A stretch of DNA of 64,000 nucleotides from Parelaphostrongylus tenuis (GCA_019055375.1 JAHQIW010000052.1:124001-188000), one strand, 5' to 3'. Counted from the first letter of the stretch, positions 11,558 through 22,629 are shown. Notes: a model not told the origin generated them from the sequence alone. Program-made: numbers and translations.

Positions 11558-12469
11558 TTATAAGGCCTTATTGAGCTTCTTCGACCTGTTGAGAAAGGTT
11601 GAAATAAGTGTAGACGAATGTTCTTCAAATATGTAAAGGTGATAAAATAGTGAAGAGCAGCTAACCTCAGATCGTCAGCAAGCCGGTCAGCAACCATAGA
11701 CAGTGTGTGCACATTAGAGAGGGTCATCTAGAAATAATTTATGGCTCTATTAAAAATAAGAACAACGAAAACAACGCAAAATATTCTTATCGTAGAATGC
11801 AACAAAATCATCGAACATCTATCAAATGATAAACTGGCTTCAGCGTGGGCAGTACCAGGCCATCATTCACGTTATTACTTATTGTTATGTTTACATATAG
11901 ACGCAGATGCTTAGTGCCAAATTTGTCTGAGAGGATACCAACAATAATCTGATACATCGGTAGGTCACCACGAGTCATTGCAATGGCCAAATATGCACTA
12001 AGTTCTATGAGAATTGAGTGGTGAGCAAAAACATTGAGTGGTCGGGCAAATGTGCCTCAGTGGTGTAGTGGTAGAGCAAGCGTCCCCGGATAGGATGAAA
12101 CGTGGGTTCGATTCCCGCCTGAGGTCGTGTTTTTGCTTACCACTCAATTCTCTAAGGATTATAGGAAATATCTAACAGTGCGCAATGCACTAAAAATACT
12201 ATCAATTTCGAGTATGCACTAAGTTGTCTCAAACGAAGCTAGAAATTGAAGACGAATGTATGGCACACCCCACAGGAATTGATCAACGCCAAAACTTCAC
12301 CCTCCGCCCTTTATGTTCATATGAGGTGGAAATTCTTAGACCACTATATTTATATCTTTTTAATTACACTACTACATTACCGTAATGTTTTGTTATTGTA
12401 ATCGGGCGTTTTATTGACGGATTTGTATCTGGTCTCACTATGCCACTATTACTATTATTATTGATAGCG

Positions 12470-12525
<56 letters not shown>

Positions 12526-12772
12526 ACACTAGTCGTGGCCGAGCTAATCAATAACCATATTTTGTATCAGCCAACGGGAAGCAAACTTTATAACCGTCGC
12601 CAAGAATGTACACTACTTATTCGTAATCTTTTACGGTCTTACAATTAAGTTTCAACTGATCAACCTGATGGTAGAGTTTGTAGAGCTCATCTGGACTATC
12701 GATAATCTGCTTCTCCGACGAAATCTTGCTTGAAGAACTTCCTGCACTGTTGCCGATCTTCTGATTGGACAT
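11558..12772 (-). CDS. small multi-exon gene, product unknown
   Basis: The first exon, 12643-12772, starts at ATG (MSNQKIGNSAGSSSSK), continues into SPDELYKLYHQVDQLKLN and ends at donor AATT/GTAAGA. A middle exon at 11666-11727 follows acceptor TTATTTCTAG and reads VHTLSMVADRLADDLR, with donor GAG/GTTAGC. A last short exon at 11558-11585 (acceptor CTTTCTCAACAG) finishes the codon in phase and adds SKKLNKAL and a stop. The first exon ends in phase 1 while the middle one needs phase 0, so either a small exon is missing or the weaker donor CAG/GTTGAT is used. The protein would be about 70-80 residues with a Ser-rich start and helical remainder, possibly a small coiled-coil subunit. The large intron holds SINE sequence and a nested tRNA-like insertion. 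Confidence 0.5.
12005..12212 (+). mobile_element. tRNA-like SINE (family B), nested, 13-bp target duplication
   Basis: The insertion is flanked by direct repeats TATGCACTAAGTT at 11992-12004 and 12213-12225. It contains a tRNA-like core (12054-12125) with a perfect A box (TGGTGTAGTGG) and B box (GGTTCGATTCC). The core is enclosed by near-perfect 23-base inverted repeats at 12010-12032 and 12129-12151 (differing at one base). The long target duplication suits LINE-dependent retrotransposition. A partial second copy lies at 42795-42875. Confidence 0.75.
12054..12125 (+). tRNA. tRNA-like sequence, probably a pseudo-tRNA within a SINE
   Basis: A 7-bp acceptor stem forms (GCCTCAG with CTGAGGT, one G-T pair), the T arm is good (GTGGG / TTCGATT / CCCGC), and the anticodon stem CGTCC/GGATG encloses loop CCGGATA. 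The position before the putative anticodon GGA is C instead of the invariant U, and the D stem is poor. It is therefore more likely a Pol III promoter module of the repeat than a working tRNA. Confidence 0.5.
12470..12525. repeat. (AT)n microsatellite
   Basis: Alternating AT interrupted twice by ATGT. Confidence 0.95.
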
Positions 12773-13032
12773 GAAGATCGGAATTGAGTGCAAAGTAGCT
12801 CGAGATCCTAGATTTTTTGCGTAATCTTCTCACATAAGTCTCTTTTACAGGCTTGAATCAATTAATAGAAATCAGCAATCCTCTTCTTATTTATTTTCAC
12901 TCAGCTAACCCTCTCACTACGGTGTGCTTTTTAAGATTTAGGTAATTGTAATAAAGCGATAGGATAGCTAAAATCAAGAATATTGTTCAATTTATTTGAG
13001 CTCACTCGAGGCTTTCGATTATCTTTTTTCAG

Positions 13033-13298
13033 AAGTTAGAGGAAATGAAATCCAATTCATCAAATTTCAAATATACCAAAGTCTGTACGAAAATCCCTGT
13101 CATCGTACTCACACAGTGAGCCTGATGAAAAAAAAACAAAACACTGTTCATGACAAACCGGGTTTGAGTGTTCGAAGTGACGAAACGGAAAAACCCGTTG
13201 TAGATCGTTCGTCCTTTGAGCGACTTCTCATCGACATATTCGATGGTGTGCTAGTGTCCATACCTGACAACACTTTTCGACAACTGCCATCGAACTGA
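13033..13298 (+). CDS. 3' terminal exon, product unknown
   Basis: The excellent acceptor TTATCTTTTTTCAG is followed by 88 open codons to a natural TGA. The translation is polar. It has VRGNEIQFIKFQIYQSLYEN near the start and an acidic/hydrophobic end, FERLLIDIFDGVLVSIPDN. A canonical AATAAA lies at 13374-13379, about 75 bases past the stop, as expected for a gene end. No signal peptide or known motif. Upstream exons on the plus strand were not identified. The minus-strand gene at 11.6-12.8 kb begins just upstream, so the two are divergent unless this gene is longer. Confidence 0.6.
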
Positions 13299-13373
13299 TC
13301 CTACAAGTATAGAGCTAATGTGTATTTATTCTCATGAAGTAATCGGGATACGCTCCATAGCCATTCATATCCC

Positions 13374-13379
13374 AATAAA
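13374..13379 (+). terminator. poly(A) signal AATAAA
   Basis: Canonical hexamer about 75 bases after the stop of the plus-strand terminal exon. Confidence 0.5.
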
Positions 13380-13632
13380 AAGTCAGCAATGATATTACGT
13401 CTTGAAGAAATTATTGTCAAAATTGCGCATGATTTTTTTTTCCAAGCGAAGCCCATCATGTGTATTTTTCTCTGTACCACTGAACTGTAATACAAACTGT
13501 GCTTTTGACAAATTTCGAATGCCAAGTTTTAGATTCCAGAGGGATCTTATCTATTTATACGAGTTAAAGCTAACTTTACGTAGCGGAAACGGCTAGAAAC
13601 ATTGATGAGGCATAAGGAAAATGAAGCGTCTA

Positions 13633-14143
13633 CCCTTTGACTTCCGAGGACCCAACTTTTTGAAAGGCAAAGGTTTAAAGAACTCACCTAGTCTGCGTCT
13701 CTAATCCTCAATAGCAATACCACATAATCCCGTAGTGTGCATCACGTTTTCTACGTTGCCAAGGATTCATTATTGAGGATCATTTTAGTTTGACAAACAC
13801 CTCAAAACATGCTAATTTCTTACTGGAATTATTGGACATTGGATAGCATTTGGTAATTTATCACTACACTTAAGAGATTATACAAGAGACTTGAAGCCGT
13901 CAGCCATCCAGTTAACAAGCTGTAATGCCGTTAAGTGTTTACAATCTCGTAAGTTTGTTGATAAATTACTGAATGTTATATCCAATCATCCCAGTGAAAG
14001 ATAGCATGTTCTGGGGTGTTTATTAAACTAAATCAATCCTTAATGTTCCACTGGAGTGTACGGTACTGGTATTGGGGGCTAGAGACGGAGGCTCTTTGAG
14101 TTCTTCAATCTCCAGGGAGTTGGGCCCTCGGAAGTCAAAGGGT
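13633..14143. repeat. fold-back element, CCCTTTGACTTCCGAGG family
   Basis: Terminal inverted repeats CCCTTTGACTTCCGAGG (left) and CTCGGAAGTCAAAGGG (right) lie next to TA dinucleotides. The pairing continues inward through the segments near 13680-13720 and 14070-14110. There is no coding capacity. The TA borders suggest a Tc1/mariner-type non-autonomous element. Confidence 0.65.
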
Positions 14144-14159
14144 TAATGAGCGCTTAGCG

Positions 14160-14810
14160 TAATGTTCATTTGGAAAATTTCGTCCTGAAGATTACATCGT
14201 TGTAGGCGATAAAAGTCCAGGACTTTTTTCTGCTAATGAAAATGTTGTACTGAGGGCTTATTAGAAACAAATACACGCATAGTTTTCGAGAATTTGTAGA
14301 AGAAGTCGGTAAAAGCATCTGAACTCTCTGCAGCGCTTATGCATGATTAGAACTCAAATGATTTTCGACAAATGATTGCCACACGACTTAAACGAGATGA
14401 TAGGAATGGTCGTTTCGAGTTGGCTAGTTCTGCACAACAAAAACGAGTTAAATCTCGATCATAAGGTGGGGTGAGACGAGAAATGAATATCATACTACAA
14501 TCTTGATAGTGCGCTCAGTGGTTTGACCGTAACGAAACTCCGCAGCACTTCCGGAAGCCGAAATTGCACCATATGACGGTCATGACCGCTTAGTAGTCTG
14601 TAGCTTGTTTAGACCAATCACAACTAAGTGAATCCTAGTGAAGAGATTTTGGTGAATGATTACGTCAAAGAAATCGACTAGATGTATCAGAAACTTCATC
14701 ACTCATCTCCTCATTGTTTAACTGAAAAGGCCTTTCGTGTTTGGACAACCACTTCACCAAACACCTCGACAACATCCTAAACTATATTAAGGCGGAAGCT
14801 ACGTTCAACG
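14160..14810. other. no gene confirmed
   Basis: A minus-strand acceptor (GGCCTTTTCAG) near 14725 is followed by an 18-codon open frame (LNNEEMSDEVSDTSSRFL, then stop). It could be the last exon of the gene to the right, but its phase does not match the nearest donor. Confidence 0.3.
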
Positions 14811-14817
14811 CTTTTAC

Positions 14818-15615
14818 CTCTCCAAAAGTTGAAAAAGTTTAGATTCCGATGGCTTTTGATTCGATTGACAAAAAACACTCTGAGTTGAGATATTCCACTG
14901 AAAAGGATAAAGGAAAAAGCGCTTGACGCTGATTAATCCCTGCGGGATGCAATATGCACTCCACTACAAGAGATGTTGGTTGAGGTAAAGCAAATTGGAT
15001 TCTGATTATCACATTGTTGAAAATGAGAAATTTACAGACTAACCATTGCAAGCTTTGAATTTGCAGGCATCTCTTTGGCTATTGGTAGCGTAATCAAAGG
15101 GACGTTTTGTTGAGAAGGATTTTTCTAAAAGCACTCTACATAAGCTTCCAAATATTTTTAAATGCTTGGAACCAGTGGTTTGGTAAATTGAATTAAAGGC
15201 AAGAAAAAAAGGTTTATGATTAGTGTACAAAGATGATACAGTACTTGAGAAGAACGCGCCTCTAGCGCAAAGGTCCTCCGTTGAAAAAAAAAACCATAAA
15301 AATCACCTTAACAATTTGAGCATCTTCAGCCGCAGATTCCACAGGACTTAAGTAGAAAACAGTGGGATCGTCGACGTCTGACTCTTTCACCCATCTAAAT
15401 TATAACAATGGTCTGATTTTGGGAGCTGGGATTTTGGTTGATGGTAATAATAATATTCTCAATCTTTTTAGAAAAAAAAAAACTAGATTTATAGGAGCAG
15501 CGCAATAATGCGCTACATTGCGCAGGTAGCGGTAGTGGTCCTGATGTCATTCAATGAACATACTATAGTTTCACGCCGCTCTAAGACGACCGAGCGTCTC
15601 TCTCTTTCTCCCTTC

Positions 15616-15685
<70 letters not shown>

Positions 15686-16121
15686 CTCTCTCTCTCTCCA
15701 GGGATGGAGGAATTGCTACCATAATTGTTCGAAAAATATCCCCTGATTCATATAACATAGGAACACCTATCACGGATATCTCAGAATCACGCAGAGAATT
15801 GACTTGGATAGCACTCACTCACATTCATAGAAATCCTTAGCAGCAACCAAATCTATGTGCAGGATTTAGGGTTTTCAGAGGTGACAGCACATTCGAACAG
15901 GGGAAGCGCTTATGTCTCACGGCATTTGCTAATAAGCTGTGTCAAAAAATAGAAAGCATGAGTAAAAGTTTTCCCATGAACATTAGAAGCAAGCAAATTG
16001 ATTGAAATAAATTCGCTATGCAAAAAGATTTAAACAGCTTTCTTTCATCTAATAATAGGAGGAATTTACTAAATGCGGACCTGTTCAGCAAACTTCTCCG
16101 CTTTGGTTTTGTCGTCGCCAT
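14818..16121 (-). CDS. multi-exon gene, Ser/Thr-rich N-terminus, product unknown
   Basis: Three minus-strand exons are proposed. The most upstream ends at 16081 with donor GAACAG/GTCCGC. It is read either from ATG at 16121 (MATTKPKRRSLLNR) or, in the same frame, from further upstream (the open frame starts near 16275 with a Ser/Pro-rich run). Exon 15307-15394 (acceptor ATAATTTAG, donor AAG/GTGATT) reads WVKESDVDDPTVFYLSPVES and then AAEDAQIVK. The split Arg codon joins it in phase to the preceding exon. Exon 14818-14897 (acceptor CCTTTTCAG, donor AG/GTAAAA) starts in phase 0 and matches the phase-0 end of the middle exon. The (CT)/(CTAT) microsatellite lies in the first intron. The frame, phases and composition are good; no family was recognised. 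Confidence 0.5.
15597..15699 (+). repeat. (CT)n-(CTAT)n-(CT)n compound microsatellite
   Basis: CT repeats flank a tetranucleotide CTAT block of about 14 units. Confidence 0.95.
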
Positions 16122-16432
16122 GTTGGCGGGCGGAAAATCCAATTCTGCGGTCTCGGGACTCGAGCCAGTATGGCCCAATGGGCTGTGAATGCTCTCGTGT
16201 TCAGAAGAAGAAGTAGTTTGACGACGGCATGGTGGTAACGAAGGACTATGCCTCTGCTCAATATCAATCCTTTATATATGTACTTGTACTTAAACAAAAC
16301 TACCGCAGCTTCGTTTTAAGAGAAAACTACTGCAGTTTTATTTTGATAGTCCCCTGTTTACAAACCACGATGTAATCGCCGCAGAAAATATTGTAAAAAA
16401 AGATTGCAAACATAACACAACACTTTTTCAAA

Positions 16433-17368
16433 CTAACGGATCTTGGAGAAGTTTCCTCCTGTTGACGAAAAATTGACATGGCTTTGAGTGGAGTATACGC
16501 TGGCGCGAGATTGGCCAGAAGTATCTCGAGAACTTGAGGTGCTTCTGAAATTACACAAGACGCAATTCTTGTAGATAACAGAAATTAGAGAATTTGGATA
16601 GAGGTTCCAACATCCTATACTAATTGCCCCGCTCCCTTTATTTTGGTTACCGATTTTTTCAAAATTAGCCCAACATCGATTACTCAAAACTCTCGAGCTT
16701 TCTTTGATGACGCAAATATTTCACGAAGAATTATCAACATATTGCTTAATCCTAACATGATATAATGTTGTTTGAGGAGCTAGTGATCGGGCATTTTCTC
16801 GTTCACCACTTTTTATTATTCTTGACTTACCTGGTGGCGGAATTCCAGGTACCTCTTTGAACCGGTGACCATGTTTGCCGCGTTTTGAACGGAGACCACA
16901 CTTCCACAGAATGATGTATGGGACTGGTCGATGGCGATTTGACAGGTACTGCTTTAGTTGTTATGCACCGTCGCGAAGGTTGAACTCTGTTATCAGCGAT
17001 CTGTAACAAAGTAGAAATACTTTAGAAAAGTGCTTGAAACCGAAATGTTGCAGAAAGTTGACAATACCATTTCCTTAGAAAATAAATTCAAAATTTTCCT
17101 TTTCAGTGGCACTACTAATGGGACAAGTTCTCTTTCAAAATAATACAATGTTCAAGGTTCCTGCTATAAATCAGTAGTTTTCGACTAAATCTCAGTGGGT
17201 TAAAAGCCTTTCAAGCTTTCACTGTGAACTAACCTCAAAACAATGTTTACACATTTAAGACTCAGATAGTTTTAATAACCATTGAAAGTACAACATACTA
17301 CCAACAAAGTCTCCACCTCACCGAAATCTCAGTCTTATTTGATCGTCGCATTACAAATGTTATTGGTA
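16433..17368 (-). CDS. 3' part of a Ser-rich protein gene, three exons
   Basis: Exon 17322-17368 (or extending further right) ends TCG/GTGAGG in phase 0. Exon 16831-17000 starts in phase 0 after TTTGTTACAG and ends ACCAG/GTAAGT in phase 2. Exon 16433-16544 follows GTGTAATTTCAG and completes the Arg codon exactly, then runs to TAG. The junctions agree in phase and the splice sites of the last intron are near consensus. The protein end is low-complexity and Ser/Thr/Pro-rich (TSSSRDTSGQSRASVYSTQS), with WSP-type pairs in the middle exon, as in a disordered tail. An AATAAA lies on this strand near 16336-16341. An alternative is that a donor (GTTAGT) just before the stop continues into the next gene at 14.8-16.1 kb, which has a similar composition. 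Confidence 0.6.
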
Positions 17369-17777
17369 CTGTATAACCCATAGTCATGAGAGGTAAAATT
17401 TGATAATTGTCAATGAAGGTCGAGCAAGGTGGTTGGAGTCGTGAACGAGTCGAATAAGAACCGGTGAAGGCTCCAGTTGATGATGGATTGAAAATGATCA
17501 AACAAACACTTGACCAGTAATGTAGACAATCCACTCCACATACACTTATCCACTAACGAAGTACTCATTGTCTACTGGCATTCTATTCAAAAAAATACAT
17601 CTGGTTTGACGAAACATCGCGCAAGTTTGACCTTTGTGCGGTACTGTATTTATGGACCACAAGAACGACTAGAAAAGGTGACTTTGCATATCATGAGCAT
17701 CTATTATAAAGCTCGTATTTGACGGTAAATCTTGGCATTGAAGCAGACGAAAAAAACAACTATATTATCACAAACTG

Positions 17778-18213
17778 ATCATTTCTGAGCCACGCATGTC
17801 ATGTGGTCTATAAAAAGGCCTGACTTAGTGAGCTGTTTCGACCTTACAGTCTCGTCAGTCGGGCAGTTACTCCTTGTCGTCTTTTGCAATCCTGTGTGGG
17901 TGCTCCAGTCCCTACATCAAGAGTTAGCGACAACGAAGTTTTACACATGTCATGTGGCCTGTTAAAAAGGCGCTGTGAAATTATCACCGAACACAGAGTG
18001 TTGTACACCCGATTGTTCACTGGACAGAGACTGTGAAATGTTCGTCCTCGTTAACTCATAGTGTGGGGACTGGAGCACTCACACAGTATTGGCAAATGAC
18101 GAGAAAGAGTAACTGCGCGACTGACGAGACTGTAAGGTCGAAACACGTGTATCGAGGTCCATAAGTCAACCCTTTTCTAACAGACCACATGACATACATG
18201 GCTCAGAAATGGT
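17778..18213. repeat. long fold-back element (CACGTG family)
   Basis: The left arm (CATTTCTGAGCCACGCATGT, CATGTGGTCT, TTTCGACCTTACAGTCTCGT, CAGTCGGGCAG) is repeated in reverse complement at the right end (CGACTGACGAGACTGTAAGG, TCGAAACACGTGTAT, AGACCACATGACATAC, GGCTCAGAAATGG). Each arm is about 150 bases around a central unique piece. A sister copy lies at 29568-30000. No protein is encoded. Confidence 0.8.
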
Positions 18214-18462
18214 TATTTGGCATATTGAAATTTGAGCTGTGGTCTTGAGAAAACACTCGAAACGAAGATATGATATATTATCACCTTCTACATGACAAAT
18301 GAAGATTGCTTAATTCTAGGGTAGATGATTTATTATATTTTTCTGTACAGATTGGTAGCAATTTTTTTGTAAAACATTGCATTTTTCTTCCTTACAATCG
18401 ACTATTCCTAAACCTCGCCATGAAAATTCAGTATAGTTTGTGAAAATGTTCAAAGCCTTATA

Positions 18463-18620
18463 GAGGTAGTACGTAGGTGGCTTACGTACGTTTCATCGGT
18501 ATCGCCCGCTTCATCAGAGGCACAGGCGCCCACAAAGAACCCTAGTTTGTAGCAGGGATGGGGATGATGAAGCGGGCGAAACCGCCGAAATGTAAGCAAG
18601 CCACTGACGTACCAACCTCG
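18463..18620. repeat. short palindromic MITE
   Basis: GAGGTAGTACGTAGGTGGCT and TCGCCCGCTTCATC at the left pair with GATGAAGCGGGCGAAA and AGCCACTGACGTACCAACCTC at the right. It is about 160 bases, almost all stem, with a loop near 18525-18555. Confidence 0.75.
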
Positions 18621-18720
18621 AAAAGTCTGTGAACACTATCACAGACTAATTGCTTTTCAGCTACATCTGTAATCAAAACGTTCATTGATTGACAGTAAAA
18701 ATTCCGTATCCGATCTTCAG

Positions 18721-19048
18721 TGCAACTACTCAAATGAAATTGTTCTGAAGAAAAAGTTTCTCCATGCTTTTTATATTTTTCATAGATTACAAATAGATAT
18801 TTGTGGCCACGTTATAGATGAATTAACTCCTGCAAATTTTGTGACATTGAATGTTACTGATCAGAAAGCCACGGTAAAAAATGTCATCTTTGAATTATCC
18901 AATCTGCTGCCAATGTGAGTACCAGGCTTTGCATGACGATGGGAATCAAAAATCTGTTACCATAGAATTTTCCTGGAATCGTTTCAGAATTTGTTTGAAG
19001 TCGTTCAGTCGCTCTATCGGCACCGGCGACGACCGTCCAGCGTTTTGA
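18721..19048 (+). CDS. 3' end of a plus-strand gene, two exons
   Basis: Exon 18721-18914 (acceptor CGATCTTCAG, donor CCAAT/GTGAGT, phase 2) has a well-behaved translation including LQIDICGHVIDELTPANF and VTLNVTDQKATVKNVIFEL. The terminal exon 18988-19048 follows a textbook acceptor (GGAATCGTTTCAG), completes the split Ile codon in phase and reads ICLKSFSRSIGTGDDRPAF to a TGA. AATAAA at 19109-19114 lies 61 bases beyond. Phase agreement plus acceptor, donor and poly(A) signal make this a strong gene end. A later acceptor (TTTTTCATAG) could shorten the first exon. No family was recognised. Confidence 0.6.
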
Positions 19049-19108
19049 CTTGATTCCTCGGGACTAGGTGGGCTAGAAAAAGTAAAAGTAGGATTGCGTC
19101 AGTTTAAG

Positions 19109-19114
19109 AATAAA
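19109..19114 (+). terminator. poly(A) signal AATAAA
   Basis: Hexamer 61 bases after the stop at 19048. Confidence 0.55.
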
Positions 19115-19299
19115 TAGACCTAAACTTAAAGCCATGAAACTGGTCGTCCCTTAACTCACGATTTCTCGCCAACCAATAGTGTAAGTCAACAGTTCAGAAC
19201 ACTCGATATTCATAGAAGCACTTTGTTTCCGTATTAGTCAACTATATGATATATAAGCCTAATCCTTTTAGGATTCTTTCAAATATAATCACCTGAGAT

Positions 19300-19471
19300 T
19301 TGAGATTTCCACAAGTACATGATGAGATTGAATTTATAAAATCTCCAACAAAGATCAGAAGCCACAAACTATGCACTGCAAAGACAATTGTGAAGTGTTA
19401 CACTAAACAACGTTTGTTCATTTCTTTTAGTGCTCGGACTATGATCTGTGAAGCGACAAAGTGGATAAAAT
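19300..19471 (+). CDS. candidate exon pair with short intron
   Basis: The open frame VHDEIEFIKSPTKIRSHKLC precedes a possible donor (ATT/GTGAAG at 19389). A 41-base intron would end TTCATTTCTTTTAG at 19430. The following 41-base exon reads ARTMICEATKWIK and ends at donor AAAT/GTAGGT. Phase works only with an alternative donor (GAA/GTGTTA). No neighbours joined. Confidence 0.3.
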
Positions 19472-19559
19472 GTAGGTCGTGATTTCAGAAAATGATGTTC
19501 ATTGAAGCTCGCTCGATAAGAATAATCAATGTTTCCGTAGCTTGTTAAGCGAAATAGCG

Positions 19560-19760
19560 CTGCTGTAGAAGATGGTTATTCGCCAGACGTTTTTACGTCT
19601 TCATTTTCTTCAGAGCCGGACAATCCGAGTTTATTGCTCCCCGACATTCGCCTTTGCAAAGTGCGTTTTGCCGCAGCACTGAATCGAATCTTCCTGAATG
19701 AAGTATCGCTCAACCCCTACAGCCTCACTTTCATTTTTAGCGGCAGACGGCGCCATGGTG
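19560..19760. repeat. dispersed repeat with GGTTATTCG motif
   Basis: The segment GGTTATTCGCCAGACGTTTT and TCTTCATTTTCTTCAGAGCC resembles a segment near 32933-32985 (GGTTATTCGGCCAACGTTTC, GTTCGTCTTCTCACAGCC). It is probably half of a non-autonomous element; borders were not resolved. Confidence 0.35.
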
Positions 19761-19799
19761 CGGCAAGCTCAGTTTCTCTACGATGACATTATCTTTATC

Positions 19800-20505
19800 G
19801 CCACTATAGGGGTTTAACTGTCAATAAATGATAAAATATGATAGAGAAAGATAAATTGTGTGTCAAAAAAGTTACTGTGCACTGCAATGTAATGCCACTA
19901 CATCGATAAAATTTGACATTTCCAAAGATCAGCGAAGTTCAGGAGTTGGAATCTCCATAAGGATAAAATAATGAGAGAGATTTTGTTCTATTGCATTATG
20001 GATGTCAACTTTCTTACCTCTTATCCTCTGCTATGAACTCTATTCATCGCTGCAACTTTTATCACCGGTCAGGCGCACTGAGCTTTATGTGCTTTACATA
20101 ATTCGTAATGAAATGTGAAAGTTTAAAGGGTAACTGGGCGTGTTTTTCATCAAAAATACGTTTTCGTAAATCGTTTAATGATAATGTACTTTTCATAGCA
20201 ATAAAGTTTGCTCAGGCAAAACACCGATTGGAAAAAAGAAACAAATATTATATAAGAAATGAAATCATGTTAGTTTAGGGAAGAATGTAACTTTCTCGTT
20301 GAAACGTAGAAGTTCTCCAACACATTAGAGTTCTTTCTACTTAGAAGGATCTTTACGGAAGGTTTTTTTTTCGTGAAAATCCATGATTTAATATTTCCAC
20401 TTAGCATATCAATCATCAGGTAAGTTCTTATGACCTAATTTTAGCATGCGTAAATACTAGATCCTGCAACTTTCTACACTGTGCCATTGTGCCATATGTC
20501 GAAAT
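19800..20505. other. no supported feature
   Basis: AT-rich, no long frames, no repeat arms recognised. Confidence 0.35.
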
Positions 20506-20509
20506 GCCC

Positions 20510-20600
20510 GGGAGAGGCTGTGGCCAAGTGGTCAGTAATGCAGGCCATCAGTAAGCAAGGTGGTGCTTCGACCTCCTCAACAGCACTCTTGGTATCAATC
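20510..20600 (+). repeat. tRNA-like SINE head
   Basis: The perfect A-box match TGGCCAAGTGG lies in GAGGCTGTGGCCAAGTGGTC. A degenerate B box (GTGCTTCGACCTC) follows about 45 bases later, then a CTTGGTATCAATCAG remnant of the family body. The copy is truncated. Confidence 0.45.
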
Positions 20601-20734
20601 AGCGACCGCTCTACGGAACTTTCGCTCGGATTTCTCCGACATTGAAAAGAGATTTGCGCTACAACAATCTACGCCACTTGAGAAGAAGACGAAATATGCC
20701 ACCACGAAAGCATATCATCTGTATCACCTGTCGT

Positions 20735-21330
20735 CCCGTTGATCGTCGAGTGACTCGAGAGGGTACCAGCATCACTTCCATTTTTCTCTATCGCGTGCAA
20801 GAGTAGCCCAGTGTGCTCCTTGCTCTAAGGATTCGCTGAGCAGCATATCTTTCTTCTATAGCTTTCGTGAAGAAATCGGGCCATTAGATCGGTGGTCTTC
20901 CTGTAGAGAGCTTGAAATCCCGAAGAAATCAGTCGGCAACGGCTCTAGTCCATCGGTTGCTGTTAAAGCGCACCAGGTGTCCGGCCCACCTTATTTTCCA
21001 TATCCTGGCGTGTAGAACGGCGTCTTTGATCTGCGATCTTTGACGCAGGTCGGAGCTTCGAATTCTTTTCCTTATTTGCGAATTATGGATACTCATAGCA
21101 TCGACCTTTCGATTGCGTTCAATAATGCCATGTGATTTTTCATCCTGCTTACGTAATGACCAGGTTTCTGCTGAATACGTTAGGGTAGTGATAATCATCG
21201 ACTCGAAAAGTTAGGCACAGTGTCGGATGTTCTTTGCCCTGTCCACGAAAGCATATAAGTGGGTAAAATGTGATGAAGATAGATCATTGAGCATTATATT
21301 GCCTAGTGCGAAAGCTTCATCAAGCGGTGC
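20735..21330 (-). mobile_element. RTE LINE fragment, 3' part
   Basis: On the minus strand the C-terminal region of the RTE protein is readable: LTYSAETWSLRKQDEKSHG, IRSSDLRQRSQIKDAVLHAR, KIRWAGHLVRF. A frame change precedes GRPPI-WPDFFTKAIEERY. It matches the element at 3.6-6.3 kb over the same interval. The upstream part (NIMLNDL and RAKNIR) is rearranged by a deletion. It ends in GGTGATACAG-type tail sequence. Confidence 0.8.
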
Positions 21331-21499
21331 ATCACTCAAGAAGATTCGGCTCGATACGACTACGAAAACACACATTGCAGGGGTGCAATCTAACGTGGAT
21401 CGACATAGGCTGCCTTCAATAAGGGGAGACAGCAGCAACGTTAGCAGGAAATATCTCTATAACAACCTAGCCATAGCTAAATAATCCTTGAAATCAAAT

Positions 21500-22560
21500 G
21501 TCATAAAATCCATAACATCAGGATTTTATTAGGCAAAGAAAAGTGGATTCTGTTGAAGTTTACTCTATATAATATAATGGCACTGTGGCTGTAATACCAA
21601 AACACGTGCCTTTCACTGTATAAGTCATAACAGACCTCATCAAAGGCTTAAAATATTTTATCAAAACATAACAAATGGTCATTCTGGTCTCCCCACTGAC
21701 CATGACCACATGGTGAGAGGGCGCTCGAATACCTAGAAAGTGGGAATCTTTGATGAAAATAGTCGCCGACGGTCGAAAACAATAAGAACAACCATTAAAC
21801 AAATACAGAACGAGTGGTGACGTCAACAGCGTGAGTTGTGCCGCACTTGGTTGGAAGGATGGTGGTCAAAATCTAGTGTAAGAGCAGTGATGGTTTACAT
21901 GATCAACTGGAAAATATCTATATAAAATAAGAAGATGTAGAGCGCAATCATAGAGTGCTACATCGACGTAAAAATACAAGCAGCAGAAGGCAGATGCAAA
22001 AAGGATTGAGTACAATAAAGTTGCATGAAAAAGTTAATCCTTATATGTTATCTCACACTCTTCTTCGGTTTAGATAAAATGCAACCCATCGTGTTCTCTC
22101 ATTACAGCTATTTCCGCTTCTTTTTCAAAATATGGAAGCTAAGAATGTTCAGCCTTGAATTTATTCCTCAATTCTTATTCCGCTACATGTCTAAGATGTG
22201 CACAAACTGGCCTTTACACATATTGGGTGAAGCGACACTAACATGGTTTCAGATGAATTTGTATATGAAAACCATTGAGTAATTCACTAGATATGATGAT
22301 AAAAGAGAGTTTTCTATCGAGCATATTCTTATGTCTGACAGAACTATTCCAAAGAAATTTTTTGTGCTCACTTTTTGATACCTTCGTGAATCATGCTGAG
22401 CTTTGACGGTCACCACTAGATGTACACACAGTAACATGCCTGTCACTCCTAGAGTAGACAAGCAGCATATTTGTCCGACGTGATTTTATCACCCCTTAAT
22501 GCAGTTCTCAGCCACTTTATTGCAGACTTTTGCCCTAATAACTTGTAGAACATAGAGAAG
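21500..22560. other. no supported gene
   Basis: It holds a short arm of the CACGTG fold-back family near 21598-21660 (AAAACACGTGCC, ACTGTATAAG, AAAGGCTTAAAATATTTTA). An ATG-started hydrophobic 85-codon frame at 22025-22282 (MKKLILICYLTLFFGL) looks signal-peptide-like, but it has no splice or conservation support. Confidence 0.35.
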
Positions 22561-22629
22561 CTAAGTGCTAAATCGGCACAGCCACAGAATGAATCTCACT
22601 TTTGAACCATCTGAGCTTCAGCGAGGCAC

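Larger units (their letters stand above)
11905..12295 (+). repeat. SINE family A, copy split by a nested insertion
   Basis: Body landmarks TTAGTGCCAAATTTGTCTGA, CCACGAGTCATTGCAATGG and CCAAATATGCA run to 12004. The rest resumes at 12213 with CTCAAACGAAGCTAGAAATT and GATCAACGCC. The 208 bases between belong to another element. Confidence 0.7.
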
